A model generated the notes under the pieces. The model did not search any database, was not told the DNA's origin, and was given only the letters and a program-made list of their open reading frames with translations. From Macrosoma leucophasiata (Eukaryota; Arthropoda; Insecta; Lepidoptera; Hedylidae), in assembly GCA_036365455.1 (NCBI GenBank), contig JAWQUS010000027.1:11206001-11270000 (forward strand): DNA of 64,000 bases. The letters run 5' to 3'. A program made the translations under genes and the position numbers. Positions 50,820 through 63,430 of this stretch are shown here, piece after piece. The first letter of the stretch is position 1. Each line of letters begins with the position of its first letter.

Positions 50820-51040
50820 TGCGTTCGCCGATTGCCCGATGAAGTAGACTAAGGGTCTTCTTAGCTCACTACAGCCACCCGGCACCCGAGCAGCACCGCC
50901 TTGTTTTACGGCGTCCACTCGTTGCCGACGGATGGACTGATGGTGGTAATGAGCGCAGACCGCTCGAGGCGGTCGGGCGCTGGTCGAGTAGCTCTAGTGA
51001 GCTATGATCCTAATGCCGGCTCGAGACGTGCCGCTAGTGT
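50820..51040. other. GC-rich block of unknown role
   Basis: Stands out from AT-rich surroundings; no open frame with recognisable product. Could be a promoter/first exon or the 5' part of an old transposon. Confidence 0.25.
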
Positions 51041-51717
51041 TGCCAGGTCTGACTTGTTTTAAATCGGGGCAGAAGGAAAAGAAAATCGGATTTTAGGGTG
51101 GTAGATCGAGACAAACAGAAAAAAACCTATCAAGTACGTGTCGGGCCACGCGCAGTGTAGGTGGTGTAGGTTTCTGTAGTTTTTAGGTTTGGTTAATGCA
51201 ATGAAAAAAAAATAGGTTAATATTTTCTATGGAATTGTTCAAAAAATTATACACACTAGACTATAACGAAAATTGGCACTTTAAAGCTTAATAAGTCACG
51301 AACAGTTAGGTTTAAAGATCTTTATTTAATCTCATACAAACATATAAGTTCTTTTACAATGAGACTTAAAAATGAATAGAATATAATGTTTACACCTCTG
51401 GCACTTATAAAACTATTTAGTATTACAACCTTCTTTTCTGTTCCTCACTTCTTTATTATCAGTTTGTAAAAGAGGAAATGAGACATTCTACTTATATATA
51501 CATAAGTGTATCTAAATTTATTTTCAGTGACATTCTTGATCTCAATTTTTACAGTTATAAATCGTTACGTATATCTATTGTTATTCACTTTAATTTAACT
51601 TAGTTATTAATTTCTGATATATCATAAGTGATGCTTGAAATCCAAAATGATAAATAAACAGTTTGACTTTGAGAACGTGTGTGAAAAGAAAAAAAAATGT
51701 AGCATTAAAATAGTGAT

Positions 51718-52548
51718 TTACAATTTGGCAATACACAATTTAAGTTTGTTTTTAAACATTGCAACGCTATCACATTCCTTTATTTCATTAGGTAATTTAT
51801 TGAATAGTTTAACGCCTTCAAATAAAATACTTTTTTTTCCGTAGTTTGTTCTAGGTATAATAGTGTTTAATTTATGTTTATTTCTCAAGCCATGTGTATT
51901 TTGTTTTGTCACAAATTTTATATTTGATTTTATTTTATTAGAAACTATGTTTTTTATTAAAACACAGGTTTTATATATAAAAATTTGTATAATGTTAAAT
52001 AATTTAGTTTTTTTATATAGTTCGTCTGTAGGTGTTCTATAATGATAATGAAACAACACTTTAATTATTTTGTTTTGTATTATTTGTAATGGTAGTAAAT
52101 TAGTTGGTGCTGCTGATCCCCATACCTCAATCAGATACTCGATATGAGATTTAACTAAAGAGTTATAGATAATAGTTTTAACTTTTTTGGGAATACAGTT
52201 TGTTACTTTACGAATAGCTCCTAAGACCTTCGATAATTTTGTTCTTAGTGACTCTATATGTGGTTTCCACGTAAGTTTGTCATCTAATAACAAACCTAAA
52301 TATTTTTCCTGTTGTGATCTTTGGATTAATTCATTGTTTATTTTGAGGGGATAAAAATCTGGAATGGGCTTATTTTTTGCAGCTAAAATCATGAAAGAAG
52401 TTTTTTTTGTGTTTATACTTAGTAAATTGTGTGAAAACCATTCATTTAGTATATCCAAGTCAAGCTGAGCGTTAGTTAGTAGTTCTTGAAAAGAGTTGCC
52501 GAAGTAAAAAAGACATGTATCATCAGCATATAAAGTCAGCTGACCAGT
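51718..52548 (-). pseudogene. 5'-truncated LINE reverse transcriptase fragment
   Basis: - strand frame with LYADDTCLFYFG (RT catalytic YADD) at about 52530-52500, then LNEWFSHNLLSINTKKT and KYLGLLLDDKLTWKPHI, ending ..LKLCIAKL at 51718. This is the C-terminal half of a non-LTR (Jockey/CR1-like) ORF2. A stop lies just upstream of the motif, at the truncation junction. The remaining frame is open, so it is a fairly young 5'-truncated copy. Confidence 0.85.
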
Positions 52549-52739
52549 TACCTAAATCGATACACCAAATGATATCAGCTCACCCCTAATATTTTTGAAA
52601 AACCTATCCAACGATATCCCACGCTATATATATAAAACGAAAAATAGAAAAAATATTCGTGCGTTACATGGAGAAGAGGTACTCTAAATAATTTTATTTT
52701 TCATGTTTTTAGTGTACCACTTTGTCGGCGTGATTAATG

Positions 52740-52865
52740 TGTATACTTGTGCCAAATTTCAAGCCTCTAGTACTTATGGTTTTTGCGCTAAACCGCGGAC
52801 GGACGGACATACAGACAGACAGACAGACATAAGGGTTCCTACTGTTTACTACGGAACCCTAGAAA
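52740..52865. repeat. Lepidoptera-type 'cagacagacagacat..ggaaccct' repeat
   Basis: Contains a GACA run and an AGGGTTCC/GGAACCCT hairpin; a partial relative is at 23808-23870. Confidence 0.55.
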
Positions 52866-53909
52866 CAAGATTGTTTTGAAGTAGGGCTTTGTCTATTTGT
52901 TTTTTTGAATTTTGTATTTAAAGAGTACTACTACATAATTCTTTTGGAAAACCAACACGTCAAATTCAATAACTGTACAACATAGGACATAATATTAATG
53001 TAGAATAGGACTGAAGTATCCCTTGTGGGCCGTAAGCGGTGATATTGGAGTCACAGATTTGTTTGGAGTGGGCTTCCCATCAAGTCCTCTAAAAGACAGA
53101 CTTAAAAGTACAAAATGTGCCTTATAATATAACATTTTATGTAAACTTCTTCCTATTATTGGTAATATCAATAATTTTCAATTTGTACATTGTATTATTT
53201 TAATAATACCGATAGAACCGATAATAACTCTTTGTGATAATTTATTGTTCTAATTCCAATAAATAGATACCTACTTAATAGGTATTATTTAATAATAATA
53301 TATTATTATTTATTTTGTTAGATAGTACCTACATTTTGTTTATAATTTCGTATTTGATATTTGTTAAATTTGGAAGAAATGGGTAAGTACTTACATTTTA
53401 CACCAAATTTAATGTTTTCGTTAAGTATTAGGTAGGTATTTGTGGCGTGAAACAATATAAACTATAACTACATAGATAATTATATTTCTCGGTCCACAAA
53501 CTGTAAGCCCCAGTCCTTTGTAAGGCTTTCACGGGGCGTGGGTCTAAACGTTTGGCAATAGCACTTTCGAGAATCGTGATCTAATTTGTAGTGAGCTTCA
53601 CCCATTATATAGTCTTAATGTAATTTATGATTATACTAAATACCGTACTTAAGCTATTGTAGAACGAGTGAACCTAAAGTTTTAAAGATTAAGAAGCAGC
53701 ATAAAATTTGTTGGTTTAATCTATATTAATCTATACTAAATATTATAAAATTGAAGAGTTTGTTTGTTTGTTTGAACGCGCTAATCTCAGGAACTACTTT
53801 TCCAATTTGAAAAGATTTTTCAGTGTTAGATAGCTCATCTATCGAGGAAGGCTTTAGGCTACATATCATCACGCTATGACTAATAGGGGGCCGCTAGTTA
53901 AGTACATAT

Positions 53910-54170
53910 CTTCACCAGGTCCCTAACGGGGTAGGCATAGGCAGAGAGTGTGCAGCGCCAGATATCCCAGTCCTGACACACCTTCCGTGCCTCTTCAACA
54001 TTCATCATTCTCTTCATACACGCACGCCAATTCCTAAGACTTGACTCCACCATCAGACAGTAATCGACCTATTTGGTCATAGCAGGTTAGTCTTGGTCTT
54101 CCTGGGCCTCTGCAACCATCCCATTCGGATTGTATAATTAATCTGTTTCGTCATTCGCTCATTTTCATTG
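53910..54170 (-). pseudogene. LINE ORF2 tail fragment (reverse)
   Basis: Reverse of the 22128-22385 element ('cttcctgggcctctgcaacc', 'ggtaggcataggcagagagtg'). Confidence 0.65.
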
Positions 54171-54467
54171 TCGTTTTTAATACTTCATAAACATAATATT
54201 AACTGAGACTTCATGCATATAATCCCTATATACGCAGAAGTCAGTGCTTGCATTCAAGCATACTTACATTCAAACATCCACGATTCGCAAGTTACGTTTT
54301 GTCCCATGTATTGTAATTTACGCGGGTGATTGACATCTTCGGCCATGTCACAAATTTCAAAAACTTTCGAAAAATTGATAAATCTCAATAACACCTGCCC
54401 TCTGACCTGAGCATCGGTCCTCAGTACTTACAGAGGGCAGGTACAAACTCCTGGGTTCGTACCAGAG

Positions 54468-54805
54468 CAGCGTTGCCAGATTTTGTTTTGCCAAGTCGGG
54501 GTTTCGAAACTTTTTGAGTGGAAAAAAACGGGATTCTCTTGTTAAAAGCGGGACATAGAAAAAATTCTATATAATCAGACGTATTTAAATATTTATCTAA
54601 ATTACGATTACTTGACAATGGTACCTATTGTTTCAAAGTGTACCTAACAAAAACAGATTTTACACGTGTCTGTCATCCGGACGCACTTCCTTGGCACGCT
54701 GCACGGTCGATTTATCAACGAAAGCGGGACTAAGAAATGTCCCGTGCGGGACAAGCTTAAAAAATGAGGCGTCCCGCCAAAATCGGGACGTCTGGCAACG
54801 CTGGT
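54468..54805. mobile_element. TIR element with 'cagcgttgccaga' ends
   Basis: CAGCGTTGCCAGA at the left and TCTGGCAACGCTG at the right, with an internal GGGAC-rich part. It is inserted within tRNA-like SINE sequence ('cctgggttcgtacca' left, 'ttcgggcccaggag' right). Confidence 0.6.
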
Positions 54806-54972
54806 TCGGGCCCAGGAGCCAGCGTAGCAGTAGTGATCTACTACCACTAGACTACCAGGGGCAGTTAACGGGAACTAGTTCCCCGATAGTACATTGGTCA
54901 TGTGTACCTTAAGCGATGTTAATAATAGCTAGGTATATTTGATTGATTTCGGATAAGCGGAGAGTTTTCCGA

Positions 54973-55005
54973 TTGTAGAAAGAAGAAGAAGAAGAAAGAA
55001 GAAAT
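54973..55005. repeat. (GAA)n microsatellite
   Basis: Runs of AGAAGAAGAAGAA near 54980-55004. Confidence 0.8.
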
Positions 55006-55421
55006 ATGTTTTATTTATAACAACATAATTTAGTAACAATATCACAAACAAATATAATTTTAAAAAATGCTTATGTAAAAGTAGGTACGCTACCCTTTTG
55101 AAGAAATACAGGCATGAAGTACCTAATGTTATGAATACATAAACATATCACCATCGAGGTAAGGAAAAATAATCCCAATGGATTTAACTGGTTACTGAAA
55201 ATGTCCAGTCTATTGTTAAGCCGGACGTTCGGTGTATTGATTCGGTGAGCCGCGTAGGTGGTTTGACTTCATGATTTTAAAGGCAACAACCGATTGCCAT
55301 CGCATCGATCTAATAACGTGTAATCAATACGCGTAATTTGTTTATTTAAGTGTTGAAAATAAATTTGTTTATATAAAAATAGAAAAAAAAGATATATTTA
55401 AGAAAAAATACATAGATGTGT

Positions 55422-55648
55422 TGACGACCCGGTTAGTCCAACGGTGTGAAGCCACCGTTTGATTCGAAGGGTCGCGGGTTCGATCCCCGCACCGGAACAA
55501 GTATTTGTGTGTCCTACAAATGTTTGTTTCGGGTCTGGGTGTTTGTGTATGTGTTGTATGTGTATAACGGCATCCACGACACAGGTTTATATAATACCTA
55601 ATGTGGAGGCTGTGAGTGTAAGTGTAAAAAATAAAAAACAAAAAAAAG
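55422..55648 (+). mobile_element. tRNA-derived SINE family C, best copy
   Basis: A box TTAGTCCAACGG (55433-55444) and B box GGTTCGATCCC (55477-55487) spaced as in a tRNA; tRNA-like stems around them; body 'gtttcgggtctgggtgt' and an A-rich end. Not a functional tRNA because it continues into the SINE body. Confidence 0.8.
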
Positions 55649-56457
55649 ATGTTTATATAGACCTATCTACTCGTAGCTTATCTACGCGTGATGACCCCTC
55701 TACCCAGGAGAAGAATTCAGTGCAGTCAGTCAAACGAACAATGGTGTTCAAACAATTTCAATGAGGCGGTAGTAGATCAATAAAATAACGGTCGACGGGC
55801 TGCAGCGTCTCACGATAAAACTACGGTTTCGGTGGCGATAATGTCATATCCACTCCCAGTGATACATAACCCTGTTGTGGGCATTTTTGGGCAAGCTTTT
55901 GTTCAGCAGTAAACGAATTTCAGCTGAAGTGCTAGTAAAGTAGCTTATGGAGGTGGTAAAGCTCCAGTGATGGAGCTCGCTTAGTTAGTTCAATTAAGTA
56001 TATTTTGATTTCATTCATGATACGATTAAAAGTAAAATAAAAAAAAATCTAATTTTAGTTCAAATTAAAAAGTAGTATTTTGAATGTTATAATACCTAAT
56101 AGGAAAAAATATCTATTCTATTTGCATATACAACACTAACGTATTTCGAATTAATAATCCGTTACTAGCCGACTTCAAAAAGGAGGAGCTTCTCAATTCG
56201 CTTGTATGTTTTTTTGTGTATGATACGCGATTTCTCCGGCGTTTGTGGGCGGATTTGCAAAAATATTTTTGACCTTTTGTTTTGTGTAGAAGTTTATAGG
56301 TATATATATATATATTCATTTACCGTGCATGCAAACTGCTTATACGTTTGCTACCATCATAACATAAAAAGGCACATTTCTATTTATAAAATAATGTAAT
56401 TTGCTGTTGGTTTGTTTTTTAATTTTTTGTACCTATTACTAGACTATTTGTCTAGTC

Positions 56458-57480
56458 CAGTGGTTCTCAAACTTTTTAAATGAAATTTTTAATAAAAAAT
56501 TTCCCTTTTGGGAATCAAAATACTTGATGGAACCCTACAATAAAACAATTGTTTTTATGTTTTTATATAAAATGTCAATAAAATTAAAACAAACAATCAA
56601 GGAAAAGCGCCGGTGGCGGATGGGGAGGTCTCGCTCGCCTGTTCGGCCTGGCACCGCGCTGCGGCGTGTGCGTTGCCATCGATACGCGACGCGCATGCGC
56701 AACAACCTCTTACATTTTGAGGAAGCGGTAGCGGAAGAGGATTTTTTGGAGACGGTTGAGGAACCCAAAATATTGCGGAACTTCCTCATTATGAGGAAGA
56801 GGAAGAGGAATCCTCAGCAACCCTAATAAGCATGTCTTCTTCAAAAGAACTTTTATATGCATATCTCACAATAACCAGCAGGATAGCCAAACCAGCGACA
56901 TCAGTCGACTCGTCCATTTGCAAGGCGAATCGTGTATTTTGTAGACGTGTAACTAGTTCATGTTTGACGAAGCTTGCCAGATCATGGATTCGTCGTGAAA
57001 CAGTATCGTTTGATAGCGGAACAGTAGAAAGATGCTTTGCAGATTTTTCATCGAGCATACATTTTGTTATGTATAATACACATGGTGTTATTAATTTCTC
57101 AGCGATAGTATGCGCTTCGCCTGCTTGTGCAATGCGATAGCTAACTAAATATGATGCCTCCGTGGCCTTTTCGTTGATAGTTTGTGTTACATGCATCATA
57201 TTTTTTTGACTTTGTAATAACTGATCTTTTTTGCGAACAAAAAATTATTTATTCTTGTCTTTAGACTCGGGGTGTACAGTTTCTAAATGTCGGCGCAATT
57301 TGGCAGGTGCCATAGAACTATTAGGAAGCAGTTTACTACAGAGCATGCAGAGAGGTGAGCCGTTGGAATCAACAAATCCGAAACTGATTTAAGATTCATC
57401 ATACTTCCTTCTTTTCGTCTTTGAAACCGTCGAGCTTGACGTCGTGGCATCATCTTCTGGATCGGTGATTGCTATAATCT
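56458..57480 (-). pseudogene. hAT transposase remnant with BED finger (ZBED5/SCAND3-like)
   Basis: On the - strand from about 57400 a BED-type zinc finger is read (C..C at CMLCSK and H..H at RRHLETVH), interrupted by stops, then 57199-56789 gives MMHVTQTINEKATEASYLVS..LQMDESTDVAGLAILLVIVRY, characteristic of hAT-derived ZBED5/FAM200-type proteins. The catalytic MDESTD is kept but the rest of the transposase is missing. The outer left end 'cagtggttctcaaacttttt' at 56458 is the hAT-Charlie-type terminus. The right end is unclear; a GGAACCCT-rich stretch ends near 58455. Confidence 0.75.
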
Positions 57481-58092
57481 CCGCGCGCACCGCTTTTGAA
57501 CATTCAGCGTCATTAGAAGCGGTTGTTGCAACACCTTTAAGCCAACGTTCCATTCTTCTTTATTTATAATGTTACACGTCAGGATAGTGGGGTTTAAAGA
57601 ATGCACAATCGTTACTGCGTATAAGAGACTAAATTTAGTACCTACAGTGAAGAAATGTATAAAACTGAGACGACAGAATACAGCAGGCAGTAAAACAATG
57701 AACACTAGTTTCTCGCTAGCGAGCTTGTAAGTAGGTAGTAACTTATCGCTCCGAACGCTAATCGTCAACTGACGACGCGCGACGCGCGATCTCCGCTTTT
57801 ATACCTAGACTCGATCTCAAATATTATCGAAAATACTCGAGTCGGCACCTTTGATAAACAAAAAGCAAAAATAAAAACAGAAATTTAAAAATTGTTATCC
57901 TTTGAAGTTAGAGTCGAAAGTCGCTTGTTGACAACTATAGCGTCTAATTCAGAGGCGGCTTTTATCAAAGAGACTGCGCGCTCACAAGTATACTACCCGC
58001 TCGTTTTAAGTTTACCGCTGGCGATAGGTATGACGTTCGAAAAGTAGCGTCAGCAATACATAATATACAAATATTTTTTATTTAATTGTAAC

Positions 58093-58198
58093 ATTATAAA
58101 TTGTGTACGTACATATTTGGTTTTACCCAAATATGTACACAATTTATAATGTCGTGACAACAAAACTTACAATGACACATTGTAAGTTTTGTTGTCAC
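58093..58198. repeat. Two adjacent palindromes
   Basis: 58093-58150 folds with one 4-nt bulge (attataaattgtgtac.. arms); 58154-58198 is a perfect 21-bp stem with a 3-nt loop. They are separated by 3 bp. Confidence 0.85.
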
Positions 58199-58459
58199 AT
58201 GGGGGAGGGTACGCGCATTCCACAGACCGGCAAACTTAGAGCGAACGGGTTGTACAAGTATAAAATTGTTGATACCAAACTTAGGAGATATTGTACCAGC
58301 TATTGTAACACATGTTTCTACAAATACAAATAAATAAATAACGTTCATAGCGTTTTGTGCGGCCGCGGAGCGACCAGAGAGAGGTGTTTTGATTTTTTTT
58401 TCTAAGTTCTTGCGGAACCCCGACAGAGGTATCACGGAACCCTAGGGTTCCGCGGTAAC

Positions 58460-60410
58460 ACACTTAGATGTATTTAACTTCAGGTTTAAAATACCTACTT
58501 ATCGTTTTTAAAATGTTTGTAAGAACAAATAATCGCTCAATAGTCAAAATTCGATCGCAATTAAATCCCATTCTCCTCCATTCGCGCTATTGTCTTAAAA
58601 AGGGTTATAAAGTTTTTGCTTCACGTATTAATGCAAAGATACCACAGCTGTAAAAAAACAATGTTAATGACATTTTTCATGGATATTTTATTGATAGAAA
58701 TGTTGAAACGTTACTGAATTTTATGTAACGCAGATTACACGTTACACGTTGTCTGTCTTCGTTTTAATGTGTTCCATGGCGACACAAAGAGTAAAGAGTG
58801 CCACTTAAAATTGAATGACGTTTCAGGTTTCAGTCGTTAGGACTACAGTAGATATTTAGTTACCAGCAATATTTGTGGCATGTCTGTTGGTAATTTGAAC
58901 CAATTGGTATGAAATAAGAAGAAAAGAAAATAATTTCGGTTGTGTTTGTTTGACGGTGCCTAAATAAAACTTATTTTTGAAAAGAATTCTTAAAAAACGA
59001 CATTTAAGTTATTCAACACGGTGCCGTTTTCTACATTAATATGCTCTCTAAACTGACGAGATGCTTTATTGGTGTAATCTTTTTTAAAGACATTGAATTA
59101 TAATTTTTTGACACGGCTCAGTGACATTTGTTTTTGACAATTCACCAATAATGAAATTTTCTTTACAAACATATGAAAAATGACATCTAAAAATATGTCT
59201 CTGCATATAAAAATGAAATGATGTTTGTTAATCTCACTAAAACTCAAGAATGGTAAGGAATCTTGAAATATTCGTAGATGTCCATTGAAGGTTTAAATAG
59301 CGAGATTTTTTTTTTAATAACTATTTGCATGTGTTGCATATTAATACTGCAAACTAAATCACGGTCCATGTCACCAATGAGCTTATTGCATGTCATTATG
59401 TGTAAATAAGTTGTAAAACTATATTTTCGTCTAGCAAGACGTTATAAAATGCCTTTTTTAACTAAATAATATTCCAAACAGCACAAATAGAATGAATGAG
59501 TACAATTGAAAAGATTTGTAGGGCCTTACAACCGCTCAAAGTATCCAAACTTTCAGCCTTTTAACGTTGAAGATCTTGCTAAAGTAAGAAATTGTTTTTG
59601 CCAAATCCCAAGAGAGGCTTGTCACGTAGCTGTCTGGAATACAAACAAAGTTTTTATCTTTATAGATACACGCACATGAACTTGTTTGTTTTACGAGTTT
59701 GTTTTCAAGCTTACTATTTATCAATTGAATTAGTTTGGTAGGCAAATATTAAACTACAATGGCATCTAAGCTCCATAATTAACATCGCTACAAACCATTT
59801 TACATTTAAAATCAATATTTATAAGAGCGGGTAAATATTTATACATAAACATAGCTTAACTTACCACGCCTCGAGTAGACTTCAATGTGTCTGGGAAGAT
59901 AGGGGAACCATCGAAAGTGACTGGGAATTGTGGAAACATTATTCGTATAGTTTTCTGAATAACATATATAAAAGTCAGATTTTATACTATGACGAAAGTA
60001 GATTTATAAATAATTAGACTGTGAGGGTGTCTGGCAAGGGGTTGTCACCATCCAAAGTATCCGCCGATAGACGAGGCGGTTTCTAATATGATTGTAAGTT
60101 AAAATATATGAAAACTAAGTTTTATACTATCACAAATTTGAAACACAATTTTACTCACATTTACTACCTGTTACCTGCCAAAGCCACCGCGACCCAGGTT
60201 GTATATTTTGGTTTTGCTTATACCTGTATAGGGGACATATAGAAGAATTTCCAGGTTTTATAACATAACGAAGGTCTGGGCGTAGCAGGCTCTCAGAATA
60301 TATATTTCACCAAAGTTGTGGGCAGACAGAGGTATAAGTACTCAAATTCACGATTCGTCAATTTTATATTTTAGATCTTTTCTGTTCCATTAAAATGTAA
60401 CTTTACGCCT
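58460..60410. other. Gene-poor AT-rich DNA
   Basis: No coding region, RNA gene or repeat family was recognised here. Confidence 0.4.
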
Positions 60411-60414
60411 GTAA

Positions 60415-60708
60415 TCCCCGAAGGGTTAGGCAGAGGTAAATGCATGCATTCAAACATACATGCAAACACCCACGACTCGCCGGTTACGTTTTGGCCCCCA
60501 TGTAACAGGTGGCGAAATTGTTGCCACCTCCGGGCTCATTACCAAACTCCGAGGTACTGGGAAACTTCCAGAAAACGGAAAATCCCAATAGAACCAGAGA
60601 TAAAGGATTTTAAACCGTTATCTCTGATAGTCCGTGACCCGGGAATCGAACCCAGGACCCCCAGCGTAGTAGTAGTGGCCTGCTACCACTACGCTACAGA
60701 GGCTGTTC
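60415..60708 (-). mobile_element. tRNA-derived SINE family B, most complete copy
   Basis: Reverse orientation; the head ends at 60708 (agcctctgtagcgtagtgg on the - strand), B box GGGTTCGATTCCCGGG near 60642-60657, and the body runs to 'taatccccgaagggttagg' at 60411. Confidence 0.8.
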
Positions 60709-60762
60709 CATTAATTACGGGGATTAAGATTAGGTACCATTTAACGACAGATTAGTAATAAG

Positions 60763-61125
60763 GAAGCGCGCATGGCCCAGCGGCTGGTGTAGATCGTAAG
60801 CGATCTGCTCGGTTAAGCACTACGGGCGCGGTCGTGTAGTGTGATGGGTGACCGCTAGTGGCAAATTAAATGCGCGTTTCCGTGCTTCGGAGGGCACGTT
60901 AAGCCGTCGGTCCCGGTTGCTATCGATGGATAGCAGTCGTTAAACCTTGTCGGAGGCCTCATGGGCGGTTTGAAAACATCCGGCAGTGGGTTGGCCACTA
61001 ACCCACCCACCTTCACCAATCCGCATTGGAGCAGCGTGGTGGAGTAAGCTCCAGGCCTCCCCCCAAAACGGGGAGAGACTCGTGCCCAGCAGTGGGACGT
61101 ATAATGGGTATAATGGGTTGCCATT
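60763..61125 (+). mobile_element. 5S-rRNA-derived SINE (SINE3-like), copy 2
   Basis: Same element as 20368-20739 with 5S-like segment at 60811-60853 ('ggttaagcactacgggcgcg', 'gtgatgggtgacc'). A 12-bp direct repeat ATTAGTAATAAG flanks it (60751-60762, 61126-61137). Confidence 0.87.
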
Positions 61126-61137
61126 ATTAGTAATAAG

Positions 61138-63140
61138 TGGCGGCTCTCCACTGGTTAAAATGCAGAGAAAGTCCAATGTAACATATTTTTTACTATCAGC
61201 CAGTCTCCTTAACAATGCTAATGGAAAAATACATAAGAGTTATTATGTCATTAGTTTGTCTTTAGTTAATTTACTTATGAGTAAGAGGATTAAATGATAA
61301 GCTAACTTTATTTTGTGTTAATAGATATTGAAGAGGCAGTATATGTATTAAAGTTCTGTGTCCTATATTTTCAGACTGCAGAATAGGAAATGTAACTGGC
61401 TTTAGAACCTGGATAAGTTTTGTTACAAATGGACGGATAGTTGTTAACTGTAGTCCATTTCATCGTATTCTCGAGTAAATGTAGCTTAACGTCTAGCATT
61501 GCAATAGGTTCCTTTTCAATTGAGTGTATTGCAGACAACATAACCATTTTATTTGTGTAATGATGGTGGTAAACAAGCATGCTGTTCATAATATATATTA
61601 CTATGTATGTTAGTTTATAAGGAATATATTTCTGTGGTTGTTGTGTTTAATCAATATTGTAGCCTGAAATAAATGGATAAATAAATGAAAATAAAATAAA
61701 GATAGTGAGTGAATATTGCAGCCTATCTACACAAAAACCAAAAGTCAAAATGCAGGTGGATGAGTTACAATCTAGGAGCTATTGGAACCACTGCATTATC
61801 TGCATACAATCTATCTGCCGCCAAATGGTAGCGTTCAGCACTATAGTGTTCCGGATAGATGTTAATATATGGATGGCCCCCTGTGATGGGCCTGTGAGAG
61901 TTCTACGGAGTCATGCCTTACCTACACATAAATCCAAATAACAAGACGAAAGTGCCATGATCGCGTGATCTTGTCGTCACAAATTGGTGTCGTTTCGACA
62001 GAATTCGACATCAATCCCAGTGATCTGTCAAATCTTGGCAATTACACAAATGTCGGTCAGCGAAACATAATAAAATGTATTTTGAACCTTCACAAACGCA
62101 TTTACTGTTAAACTAAACGTTTCTAAATTGTATTTTTATTACCAGTGTTAACTTGGGTAGGTGCAGTCAGGAAACTCGCCCCTTATCCAAAATCAATGAA
62201 ATACAACTTTTATTACGACCCCGTAAGATACCCATGTGGTTAAGCGGAGGTTCCCTGATAATATGTAGTTACGGATAATAATCCATGTATGTAGTAGTGC
62301 ACATACAAACCGGCGACATGCTTTTCCGACCGTGTTTAGCAACATGCCATTTTATGTTTTTCAGTGAACACATGACTTCAGATTTTTATTTGCTGATAAT
62401 GCCCTCTATGCGAAAATGCAAAAGTTTTTAAACGAATATGAAAAAACCCAATTTCAATTGGCGCTCCACGCTTTTCTGCCACTATGATGCATAAAAGATA
62501 CGAAAACGCTGAGTAAGCAAATTGTTACAAATTCCTAGTATCAATCCACCTACCTATTCTGTCTATTATTTGATACCTTTAGTTGATTTTTTAAAAGAAA
62601 TTATAAAGGTATAGAAATGATAGGATAGGATAGGAGATAGGTAGATTATATTTTTGAGGTAGACTTTTGATTGTTTTTTTTGTAAGCAATTGAGTGAAGC
62701 ATTCAAAATATCATGATTTTTTAATTAACTGTGAATCAATTTGGTATGGCCCCCTTTGTAAAACTTTAGGACCGTATCTGTATTATTTAATGGAATAAAA
62801 ATCTTAATTTGGTAGGTATCGGCTTACTGAACGAAAAATACTTCTTATCATATGAATGAAGGACACTTCTAATTATGGAATCTTTACTATTAATTTGGGT
62901 TGGTAACCTTTCTAAATTTTTCCCAAACATAAAATCTGCATAAATAAAAATGAATCACTGGACCGATTCTTTAACTGTTCTTACGTAAATCTTAAAGAGC
63001 TTGTCATAACGGTCAGTCGATTGATGCTGATTGCAAATGCTGCGATCATATTTTTGAAAAGATTTATGGGTAGAAATTGATAATTTAATATTAGATAAAT
63101 TATATTCTGAAAAAATTACGTAATTTACCAGTTACAACAT
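61138..63140. other. Intergenic DNA with repeat A fragments
   Basis: Pieces of repeat A at 61690-61900, a relative of the 4242 inverted-repeat element at 62164-62272, otherwise nothing recognised. Confidence 0.4.
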
Positions 63141-63151
63141 TTTTTTTTAAT

Positions 63152-63430
63152 GTAATGGAAGTGGCAAACAAGCTTGCAGTTCACGTTGATGTTAAGTGAT
63201 GACTTCAGCCTATAAACACCCACACCAAGACCAAGGTCAAAATGCAGATGCGTTACCACTCCTGAGGCCTAAGGTGTTATGCCTCTGTGCCGGAAATTAC
63301 AAGGCCGTACATTACCACCTGACCGGAACACGATAGTGCTGAACACTACCATTTAGCAGCAAGTATATTAGGTAATGCGGTGGTGCCTACGTCCGCGAGC
63401 TCCGTTACTGGAGCTCTACCACAAGTAAAA
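63152..63430 (-). repeat. Dispersed repeat A
   Basis: Near-complete reverse copy, 'gaagtggcaaacaagcttgc' to 'ggagctctaccacaagtaaa'. Confidence 0.8.

Noticed and set aside
55422..55500. Apparent tRNA gene with A and B boxes
   Set aside because: Continues into a SINE body with an A-rich end and has diverged relatives at 23365 and 46985.
60855..61297. Frames of about 100 codons on both strands
   Set aside because: They lie in the 5S-derived SINE and its flank; the first copy of the SINE at 20368 does not preserve them.
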